Shown here: one piece after another, positions 1 through 5,446 of the stretch
Layout: each line of letters begins with the position of its first letter
Numbering within the stretch: the first letter of the stretch is position 1
Assembly (NCBI GenBank): GCA_003242505.1
Contig: QGUP01000043.1
Location: forward strand, 1 to 9,812
Length of the DNA stretch: 9,812 nucleotides
Origin: Bacillota bacterium
Lineage (GTDB): Bacteria > Bacillota > Sulfobacillia > Symbiobacteriales > ZC4RG38
Reading direction: 5' to 3'
Position numbers and translations under genes: made by a program
The notes under the pieces: model-generated
What the model was told of the DNA's origin: nothing
Seen by the model: the letters and a program-made list of their open reading frames with translations, nothing else
Database searches by the model: none

Positions 1-112
1 GCTGCAGCAGCACCTGGCCGCCCTCCCCCCGGATCTCCAGGACGGGGACCGGGAGGCCGCAGGCCCCGGCCAGGAGCAGGAGGGCGGCCAGCCGCCGGCG
101 GAGCCCTGCCAT
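1..112 (-). CDS. DUF1850-like small exported protein, 5' part only
   Basis: Reading leftward from an ATG at 112-110 gives 37 codons before the window edge. The N-terminus has three arginines (R5-R7), a Leu/Ala-rich hydrophobic core (about residues 8-16) and a Cys at residue 18, so it looks like a signal peptide or membrane anchor; the residues before the Cys (A-G-A) make a poor lipobox. After it comes L-P-V-P-V-L-E-I-R and a Gly-rich turn leading to V-L-L, which resembles the start of DUF1850 proteins. Those are commonly encoded between a TAXI-type TRAP receptor and the fused TRAP permease, and the gene upstream here is a TAXI receptor, 112 bp away on the same strand. No good ribosome binding site sits just before the ATG; a GGAGGG lies about 27 nt away, too far. 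The family call rests on context plus a short N-terminus, so it is tentative; the permease should lie beyond the left edge. Confidence 0.55.
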   Translation of the reverse strand, partial: MAGLRRRLAALLLLAGACGLPVPVLEIRGEGGQVLLQ

Positions 113-179
113 GGGCGCCGGGCAGGGCCGGGCGGCTGGCCCTCCGGCCGTGGCGAGCCGGCGGCCCGGCCGGGGGTCA

Positions 180-213
180 CGGGCGGGGCGCGGCCCGGCG
201 CCGGCCCCGCCCG
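180..213 (-). other. GC-only hairpin between TAXI receptor gene and DUF1850-like gene
   Basis: Positions 180-189 and 204-213 form a perfect 10-bp inverted repeat (GGGCGGGGC core) around a 14-nt loop. It lies just after the receptor stop codon (225-227 on the minus strand). No T-run follows in the direction of transcription, so it is more likely a partial attenuator or an mRNA-stabilising hairpin than a full terminator. Such an element could keep the abundant binding protein in excess over the membrane subunits; that role is inferred. Confidence 0.4.
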
Positions 214-224
214 GCCCGTGGCCG

Positions 225-1259
225 TCAGTTGCCGGGCCAGGCGCCGACTTCCTTGTAGTAGCGGATCGCACCGGGGTGGTACTCCATCGGAGCACCCACC
301 GCGGCCTCCTTCGGGTCCAGTTCCCGGGCGGCGGGGTGGACGGCGACCAGTTCATCCTTGTGCTCGAAGAGGGCTTTGGTGATGGCGTAGGCCAGGTCCT
401 CGGGCATATCCTGGTGGACCACCAGCAGGTTGGGCACCGCGGAGACCGTTGCCTCCGGGGTGTTCAGGTAGGTCCCGGCGGGGATCGTCCGGGTGACGTA
501 GAGGGGACCGTACTTCTCCACCAGGGTGGGGACCAGATCGCCGTGGGAGATGAGCCGGATCCGGATCCCCGGGGTGGCGGCCAGTTCCTCGACCCCGGCG
601 GTGGGCAGCCCGCCGGACCAGAAGAAGGCGTCGATCTTCCGGTCCTGGAGGGCCTCGGCGGACTCCTTGACGCTCAGCCGCTCCCGGGTGATGTCCTTGT
701 TCGGGTCGATGCCGCTGGCCAGCAGGATCCGCTCGGCGATGACCTCGGTGCCGCTGTTGGGCGCGCCGGTGGAGACCCGCTTCCCCTTCAGGTCGGCCAC
801 GGTCTCGATGCCGCTGTCGGCCATGGTCACAATGTGGGTGATGTTGGTGTAGATGACCGCCAGGGCCCGGAGGGGGAGGGGCTCCCTGAAGGCCCCCTGG
901 CCCCGGACCGCGTCGTAGGCGGTGTCCGCCAGGGTGAAGGCGATGTCCGCCGACTTCTGGTGGATGAAGTTGAGGTTTTCTACCGAGGCGGCGGTCACCT
1001 CAGCGGTGGCCTCCACGCCGGGCACGTGCTTGCTGAGGACCTGGGCGAGGCCGCCGCCATAGATGTAGTAGACGCCGCTGGTGCCGCCGGTGGCGATGGA
1101 GATCCGCTGGGCCGGGGCGCGGGCGCTTGAGCCCGGCGACCCGGTCCCGCCGGGGCCCGGGCTGCCGGCGGGCTGGGAGGGGCTTCCTGAGCCGCCGCAG
1201 CCGGAGACCAGGAGTGCCAGAGCGACCACCGGTGTCAGCCAGGCGCGGGGATTGGCCAT
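225..1259 (-). CDS. TAXI family TRAP transporter solute-binding lipoprotein
   Basis: This encodes the extracytoplasmic substrate receptor of a tripartite (TRAP) transporter of the TAXI subfamily, which hands a small, usually carboxylate, solute to a fused membrane permease driven by an ion gradient. The 344-residue product begins with a lipoprotein signal peptide: a hydrophobic stretch at about 8-19 and lipobox V-S-G-C with Cys21 as the lipidation site. A Gly/Ser/Pro linker (about 22-50) follows. The mature domain then opens with the TAXI hallmark I-A-T-G-G-T-S-G-V-Y-Y, and S-A-D-I-A-F fits the ligand-binding fold. The start ATG (1259-1257) is preceded by GGAGGG at a 6-nt spacing. Length is normal. 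The gene is first in a leftward unit with the DUF1850-like gene and is divergent from ppsR. The substrate cannot be read from the sequence; glutamate and related acids are known for some relatives. Confidence 0.93.
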   Translation of the reverse strand: MANPRAWLTPVVALALLVSGCGGSGSPSQPAGSPGPGGTGSPGSSARAPAQRISIATGGTSGVYYIYGGGLAQVLSKHVPGVEATAEVTAASVENLNFIHQKSADIAFTLADTAYDAVRGQGAFREPLPLRALAVIYTNITHIVTMADSGIETVADLKGKRVSTGAPNSGTEVIAERILLASGIDPNKDITRERLSVKESAEALQDRKIDAFFWSGGLPTAGVEELAATPGIRIRLISHGDLVPTLVEKYGPLYVTRTIPAGTYLNTPEATVSAVPNLLVVHQDMPEDLAYAITKALFEHKDELVAVHPAARELDPKEAAVGAPMEYHPGAIRYYKEVGAWPGN

Positions 1260-1344
1260 ACGATTCCCTCCGTTGGTCCGATTTGCTTAGTAGCGTATTT
1301 CTGTGCAAATGGAACGAATCCTGTCGCCCGGCGCCGAGCAATGT

Positions 1345-1375
1345 AGTCTATTGCCAGTCCGGCTGCTGATAGACT
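1345..1375. promoter_or_regulatory. Inverted repeat AGTCTAT-N17-ATAGACT, possible operator
   Basis: Positions 1345-1351 (AGTCTAT) and 1369-1375 (ATAGACT) are perfect reverse complements separated by 17 bp. A third copy in direct orientation, TATAGACT, lies at 1462-1469. All three are in the A/T-richer part of the divergent promoter region. The arms are 24 bp apart centre to centre, a little over two helical turns, compatible with a dimeric or tetrameric regulator. TAGACT also matches four of six positions of a -10 box, so the copies may instead be overlapping -10 elements. The regulator is unknown. Confidence 0.35.
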
Positions 1376-1490
1376 CAATCTTCAAGACCCATAGAGAGAT
1401 TCATTTGAAGAGTGGCACCCCGGAGCCGCCTCCGGGGCAGGAAGAGCAAGGGCGGAACGAGTATAGACTGTGAGCGGAATCGGGTGGTTT

Positions 1491-1597
1491 CCCGGGTGCC
1501 GAGCCCGCACCCGGGTGGGGGCTGCGGCAGGCGCCGGGGTTCGCACCCGGGGTGGGGGGCTCCAGCAGGCGCCAGGGCTGCGCCCCGGGCCGGGTGG
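1491..1597 (+). repeat. Imperfect 36-bp tandem repeats with alternative hairpins in ppsR leader
   Basis: Copy A (1506-1541) and copy B (1542-1578) share the order CGCACCCGGG, a G-run, then CAGGCGCC; a degenerate third copy occupies about 1579-1597. Just before them CCCGGGTGC (1491-1499) is a perfect reverse complement of GCACCCGGG at 1507-1515, giving a 9-bp stem with a 7-nt loop. The same left arm can instead pair with GCACCCGGG at 1543-1551 in copy B, so two exclusive hairpins are possible. The block ends about 10 nt before the ppsR ribosome binding site. Confidence 0.6.
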
Positions 1598-1606
1598 ATG
1601 CATCAC

Positions 1607-1615
1607 AAGGGGGAG
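1607..1615 (+). promoter_or_regulatory. Ribosome binding site that fixes the ppsR start at TTG 1621
   Basis: AAGGGGGAG lies 5 nt upstream of an in-frame TTG at 1621. The longer reading frame that begins at ATG 1552 has no comparable site, and its first 23 codons run through the repeat block and look non-native. The shorter TTG start is therefore preferred. Confidence 0.75.
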
Positions 1616-1620
1616 ACGAC

Positions 1621-2445
1621 TTGGAATCCCAACGCCCTGTGGTCTTCGTGGTCTCGGACTCCGTCGGCGAAACAGCAGAGCTGGTGGCCCGGGCGGCCAT
1701 CTCCCAGTTTGACGGCGGCCAGGTGGAGATCCGGCGGTTTCCCATGGTGGACAGCCTCCGGGAGATTGCCGAGATCGTGGAGCAGGCCCAGCGGCAGCCG
1801 ACCCTGATCGTCTACACCCTGATCCTGCCGGAGATGCGGGAAGAGCTCCGGCGCCAGGCCGAGGCCAGGGGCATCGTGGCGGTGGACATCATGGGGCCGA
1901 TGCTGGCGGGCCTCCAGAAGGTGCTGCAGAAGCCGCCCCGGCTGCAGCCGGGCCTCATTCACCGGCTGGACGAGGACTACTTCCGGCGGGTCGAGGCGGT
2001 GGAGTTTGCAGTCAAGTACGACGACGGCAAGGACCCCCGGGGCTGCCTCAAGGCCGACGTGGTGATCCTCGGGGTCTCCCGGAGTTCCAAGACCCCGGTG
2101 AGCATGTATCTCGCTCACCGGAAGGTAAAGGTCGCAAACATCCCGCTGGTCCCCGAGATCCCCCTGCCGCCGGAGGTCTACAAGGTCGCAGACAAGGTGG
2201 TGGGGCTCTGGGTCGATCCCCACAAGCTGCTCTCGATCCGGGAGGAGCGGCTCCGAGCCATCGGTCTCCGGACCGATGCCAGCTACGCCAACCTCGAGCG
2301 GATCCTGGCGGAACTGGAGTACGCGGAGAGCATCTACCGCAAGCTCGGCTGCCCGGTCATCGACGTGACCAACAAGGCCGTCGAGGAGACTGCGTTCCGG
2401 GTGCTGGAGATCATCAAGGCCAGAGGGGGCACCGTCGGTGACTAA
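1621..2445 (+). CDS. ppsR: Pyruvate, phosphate dikinase regulatory protein (PSRP, DUF299 family)
   Basis: This bifunctional enzyme controls pyruvate, phosphate dikinase. It phosphorylates the target threonine next to the catalytic histidine using ADP, which switches the dikinase off, and removes the phosphate by Pi-dependent phosphorolysis. With the TTG start the product has 274 residues, the usual family length. It opens with V-V-F-V-V-S-D-S-V-G-E-T-A, the typical N-terminus, and carries the P-loop-like G-V-S-R-S-S-K-T at about 151-158, followed by T-P-V-S and the conserved N-I-P-L-V-P-E. The stop codon overlaps the first codons of ppdK by 8 bp, so the regulator and its substrate enzyme are probably translationally coupled. 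PpsR relatives also act on PEP synthase, but the adjacent ppdK makes the dikinase the obvious partner here. Nothing essential appears to be missing. Confidence 0.95.
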   Translation: MESQRPVVFVVSDSVGETAELVARAAISQFDGGQVEIRRFPMVDSLREIAEIVEQAQRQPTLIVYTLILPEMREELRRQAEARGIVAVDIMGPMLAGLQKVLQKPPRLQPGLIHRLDEDYFRRVEAVEFAVKYDDGKDPRGCLKADVVILGVSRSSKTPVSMYLAHRKVKVANIPLVPEIPLPPEVYKVADKVVGLWVDPHKLLSIREERLRAIGLRTDASYANLERILAELEYAESIYRKLGCPVIDVTNKAVEETAFRVLEIIKARGGTVGD

Positions 2446-5113
2446 GAAGTACGTCTACGCCTTCCACGAAGGCAACGCGGCCATGCGGGACCTTTTGGGG
2501 GGCAAGGGGGCCAACCTGGCGGAGATGACCAACATCGGCCTGCCCGTACCCCCGGGGTTCACCATCACCACCGAGGCGTGCCGGGAGTACCTGGCCGGGG
2601 GGAAGGTCTTCCCCCCGGGGCTGATGGACCAGGTGGAGGAGCACCTGGCGGCCCTGGAGGCCCGGACGGGGAAGCGCTTTGGCGGCGAGCCGCCGCTCCT
2701 GGTCTCGGTCCGGTCCGGCGCCCCCTTCTCCATGCCGGGGATGATGGACACCATCCTCAACCTGGGCCTCAGCGACGCCACCGTCGAGGCCCTGGCCGCC
2801 GCTGCGGATCCCCGGTTCGCCTGGGACTCCTACCGGCGGTTCATCCAGATGTTCGGCAACGTGGTCATGGGCATCCCCCACCACCGGTTTGACGAGATCT
2901 TCCAGGCCCAGAAAGAGGCCGCCGGGGTGCAGGAGGACTACCAGCTGCCGCCGGAGCACCTCAAGCAGGTGGTGGCCCGGTACCGGGAGCTGGTCCGGCA
3001 GGAGACCGGCCGGGACTTCCCCCAGGACCCCCGGGAGCAGCTCACCCTGGCCATCCGGGCGGTCTTTGAGTCCTGGAACAATCCCCGGGCCGTGGTCTAC
3101 CGCCGGGTGAACCGGATCCCCGACGACCTCGGCACCGCGGTCAACGTCCAGGCGATGGTCTTCGGGAACATGGGCATGGACTCCGGCACCGGGGTGGTCT
3201 TCACCCGGAACCCCAACACGGGCGCGAAGGAGCTGTACGGCGAGTACCTCCTCAACGCCCAGGGGGAGGATGTGGTGGCCGGGATCCGGACGCCCCATCC
3301 GATCCGGGTGCTCCAGGAGGAACTCCCCGAGGCCTACGAACAGCTGCTCCGGGTCTGTGAGCTGCTGGAGCGGCATTACCGGGACATGCAGGACATCGAA
3401 TTTACCATTGAAAAGGGCAAGCTCTACATGCTCCAGTGCCGCTCCGGGAAGCGGACCGCCCAGGCGGCGATCAAGATCGCGGTGGACATGGTGGCCGAGG
3501 GGCTCCTCAGCCGGGAGGAGGCCCTCCTGCGGGTGGACCCGGCCCAGGTGGAGAAGATCCTCTACCGCTCCGTCGACCCGAAGGCCCGGCTGGACGTCCT
3601 GGCCACCGGGCTGCCGGCTTCCCCCGGGGCCGCGGTGGGGATCGCGGTCTTCGATGCCGACGAGGCGGAGAAGCTGGCCACGGAAGGCCACCGGGTGATC
3701 CTGGTCCGGCCCGAGACCACCCCCGACGACATCCACGGCATGGTGGTCGCCGAGGCCATCGTCACCTGCCGGGGCGGCATGACCAGCCACGCGGCCATCG
3801 TCGCCCGGGGGATGGGGAAGCCCGCTGTGGTGGGCTGCGAGGCGATCCGGATCGCCCCGGACGAGCAGAGCTTCACCGTGGGCGACCGGACGGTGAGGAA
3901 GGGCGAGGTGATCTCCGTCGACGGCTCCACCGGCCGGGTGATCTACGGCGAGGTGCCCCTGGTCGACCCTGAACTCTCGCCGGAGTTCCGGCAGCTCCTG
4001 ACCTGGGCGGACGAGGTCCGGACCCTCGGGGTCCGGGCCAACGCCGACACCCCGGCGGACGCAGCCAAAGCCCGGGAGCTGGGCGCCGAGGGCGTCGGCC
4101 TCTGCCGGACGGAGCACATGTTCGGCCAGGGCGGCTACCACCCGGAGCGGATGCCGGTGGTAATGGAGATGGTCCTGGCCGAGACCCCCGAGGAGCGGAA
4201 GGCCGCCCTGGAAAAGCTCCTGCCCATGCAGCGGGAGGACTTCTACGGGATCCTCAAGGCGATGGCCGGCCTGCCGGTCACCATCCGGCTCCTGGACCCG
4301 CCCCTCCACGAGTTCCTGCCCTCGGCGGAGGCCCTGGCGGTGGAGGTGGCGGTGCTCCGGGCCACCGGCGGGGACCCGGCGGCCCTGGCGGAGAAGGAGC
4401 GGCTCCTTCGCAAGGTCCGGGCCCTCTCGGAGCTCAACCCCATGCTCGGGTTCCGGGGGTGCCGGCTGGGGATCCTCTACCCGGAGATCTACGAGATGCA
4501 GGTCCGGGCCATCTTCGAGGCGGCGGTCCAGCTCGCCCGGGAGGGGGTGGAGGTCCGGCCGGAGATCATGCTCCCCCTCATCGGCCACGTGAACGAGCTC
4601 CGGCAGCTCCGAGAGCTGGTGGACCGGACCGCCCGGGCCGTGTTCGCCGAGGCCGGGGTGGAGGTGCCCTACTCCGTCGGCACCATGATCGAGGTGCCCC
4701 GGGCCGCCCTCACCGCGGACGAGATCGCCCGGGAGGCTGCCTTCTTCTCCTTCGGCACCAACGACCTGACCCAGACCACCTTCGGGTTCAGCCGGGACGA
4801 CGCCGAGGGGAAATTCCTGGCCCAGTACGTCCAGCAGAAGGTCCTGCCCGAGAACCCCTTTGTGAGCATCGACCAGGCCGGGGTCGGCAAGCTGGTGGAG
4901 ATGGCGGTGCGGCTGGGCCGCAGCGTCCGCCCGGGCCTGAAGCTCGGCATCTGCGGCGAGCACGGCGGCGATCCCCAGTCCATCGACTTCTTCCACCGGG
5001 TCGGGCTCGACTACGTCTCCTGCTCCCCGTACCGGGTGCCCGTGGCCCGGCTGGCTGCGGCCCAGGCCGCGGTCCGGCAGCGGAGCCAGGTCCGGGAGAT
5101 CGCTGACAGGTAA
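2438..5113 (+). CDS. ppdK: Pyruvate, phosphate dikinase
   Basis: PPDK interconverts pyruvate + ATP + Pi and PEP + AMP + PPi in the cytoplasm; in anaerobes and thermophiles it can run either toward glycolysis or toward gluconeogenesis. The 891-residue product is of normal length. It has an N-terminal ATP-grasp domain starting with G-G-K-G-A-N-L-A-E-M, and V-R-S-G-A-P-F-S-M-P-G-M-M-D near residue 90. The swivelling domain carries G-G-M-T-S-H-A-A with catalytic His451 and Thr449, the residue PSRP phosphorylates. The C-terminal PEP/pyruvate barrel has G-T-N-D-L-T-Q at about 773-779 and the catalytic Cys839 in I-C-G-E-H-G-G-D. The GTG start at 2438 is preceded by AGAGGGGG at 8-nt spacing and lies inside the end of ppsR. 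All key residues are present, so the enzyme should be active and regulated by its upstream neighbour. Confidence 0.97.
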   Translation: MTKKYVYAFHEGNAAMRDLLGGKGANLAEMTNIGLPVPPGFTITTEACREYLAGGKVFPPGLMDQVEEHLAALEARTGKRFGGEPPLLVSVRSGAPFSMPGMMDTILNLGLSDATVEALAAAADPRFAWDSYRRFIQMFGNVVMGIPHHRFDEIFQAQKEAAGVQEDYQLPPEHLKQVVARYRELVRQETGRDFPQDPREQLTLAIRAVFESWNNPRAVVYRRVNRIPDDLGTAVNVQAMVFGNMGMDSGTGVVFTRNPNTGAKELYGEYLLNAQGEDVVAGIRTPHPIRVLQEELPEAYEQLLRVCELLERHYRDMQDIEFTIEKGKLYMLQCRSGKRTAQAAIKIAVDMVAEGLLSREEALLRVDPAQVEKILYRSVDPKARLDVLATGLPASPGAAVGIAVFDADEAEKLATEGHRVILVRPETTPDDIHGMVVAEAIVTCRGGMTSHAAIVARGMGKPAVVGCEAIRIAPDEQSFTVGDRTVRKGEVISVDGSTGRVIYGEVPLVDPELSPEFRQLLTWADEVRTLGVRANADTPADAAKARELGAEGVGLCRTEHMFGQGGYHPERMPVVMEMVLAETPEERKAALEKLLPMQREDFYGILKAMAGLPVTIRLLDPPLHEFLPSAEALAVEVAVLRATGGDPAALAEKERLLRKVRALSELNPMLGFRGCRLGILYPEIYEMQVRAIFEAAVQLAREGVEVRPEIMLPLIGHVNELRQLRELVDRTARAVFAEAGVEVPYSVGTMIEVPRAALTADEIAREAAFFSFGTNDLTQTTFGFSRDDAEGKFLAQYVQQKVLPENPFVSIDQAGVGKLVEMAVRLGRSVRPGLKLGICGEHGGDPQSIDFFHRVGLDYVSCSPYRVPVARLAAAQAAVRQRSQVREIADR

Positions 5114-5169
5114 ATGGCTACAACGTTCAAGTCAATGTACAATGGTGGATCGCCGGAACGGCGAAGGCC

Positions 5170-5234
5170 GGAGGGGCCGCGTGCCGTGGGCAGCGGCCCC
5201 TCTCCGTCTCGGACCCCCCCTGGGGGCTCCTTTC
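5170..5234 (+). terminator. Hairpin(s) downstream of ppdK, probable terminator
   Basis: GAGGGGCCGC (5171-5180) and GCGGCCCCTC (5193-5202) form a perfect 10-bp stem with a 12-nt loop, extendable by a G-U pair at 5170/5203. A second short G/C hairpin follows (CCCCC about 5216-5220 with GGGGG 5222-5226), then CTCCTTTCC. Neither has a real T-run, so termination may be incomplete and some ppdK transcripts may read into dnaG. Confidence 0.5.
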
Positions 5235-5365
5235 CAACAGAAGGAAGTTGACTAAGGGTGTCGAACTTAGTCTGCGGGAGCCGGAGGTCGGCGCCGCGGG
5301 CCCACCCTGCAGACCTGCGGGTTCGTGAGGGGGCGAACATGCCGGAAGGAAAAGCGGCCAGGTCT
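5225..5365 (+). ncRNA. Candidate structured RNA: two branched domains of nested stems
   Basis: Domain 1 is closed by GGCTCC (5225-5230) with GGAGCC (5277-5282). It encloses TTCC/GGAA (about 5232-5246) and a perfect 7-bp stem GACTAAG (5250-5256)/CTTAGTC (5266-5272). Domain 2 is closed by AGACCT (5311-5316) with AGGTCT (5360-5365). It encloses GTTCG (5321-5325)/CGAAC (5334-5338) and GCCG (5341-5344)/CGGC (5355-5358). An alternative pairing AGGTC (5285-5289)/GACCT (5312-5316) would disrupt domain 2. I compared it by eye with SRP RNA (because of CCGGAAGG at 5342-5349), T-box, tRNA and common riboswitch cores and found no match. It could be a dnaG leader or an independent small RNA, or the GACTAAG dyad alone could be a DNA operator. 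Confidence 0.35.
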
Positions 5366-5446
5366 GGCGAATCAACTTAGCCCTTGGCGCCTTCTACCTG
5401 TCCGGTCCGGTAGCCGGTGCTCCCCTCAGGTCCCACCGGGGTGGTG

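Larger units (their letters stand above)
1260..1620. promoter_or_regulatory. Divergent intergenic region between the TAXI receptor gene and ppsR
   Basis: This 361-bp gap must hold promoters for both directions. Its left part (about 1280-1410) is clearly richer in A/T than the genes around it. No pair of good -35/-10 boxes with 16-18 bp spacing stands out on either strand. Weak candidates are TTGAGT (minus strand, 1378-1373) for the transporter and TATAGA (plus strand, 1462-1467) for ppsR. The right part (1491-1600) is GC-rich and repetitive and would form most of a ppsR leader if transcription starts near 1474. I see no protein-coding gene in it. Confidence 0.5.
5114..5446 (+). promoter_or_regulatory. 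Intergenic region between ppdK and dnaG, dnaG leader
   Basis: This 333-bp gap contains no ORF that I believe. From left to right it holds -10-like sequences soon after the ppdK stop (TACAAC 5119-5124 and TACAAT 5138-5143, neither with a good -35), the ppdK hairpins, and a dense set of inverted repeats from 5221 to 5365. It ends with about 80 bp before the dnaG start without a clear -35/-10 pair; TTGGCG at 5384-5389 is the best weak -35. The dnaG-rpoD promoter therefore is not pinned down and could be any of these. Confidence 0.45.

Noticed and set aside
111..1130. Long plus-strand open frame opposite the TAXI receptor.
   Set aside because: It is a GC-driven shadow: Gly/Val/Asp-rich with no recognisable domain, while the minus strand encodes a clear lipoprotein receptor.
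1552..1620. N-terminal extension of PpsR from ATG 1552.
   Set aside because: The 23 extra residues are translated repeat DNA with no ribosome binding site; TTG 1621 has a strong one and gives the normal family length.
2414..4996. 860-residue minus-strand open frame opposite ppdK.
   Set aside because: It is fully covered by ppdK and rich in His/Leu/Gly/Pro as expected for an antisense reading of high-GC codons; no domain is visible.
5342..5358. CCGGAAGG inside the structured region suggested the apical loop of SRP (4.5S) RNA.
   Set aside because: The flanking bases do not form the conserved helix 8: the AGG-type left strand and AAGCAG right strand are missing.
5011..5375. Minus-strand open frames across the ppdK-dnaG gap.
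   Set aside because: They have no family resemblance, Pro/Arg-rich composition and no clear start signals; they overlap the end of ppdK and the hairpins.
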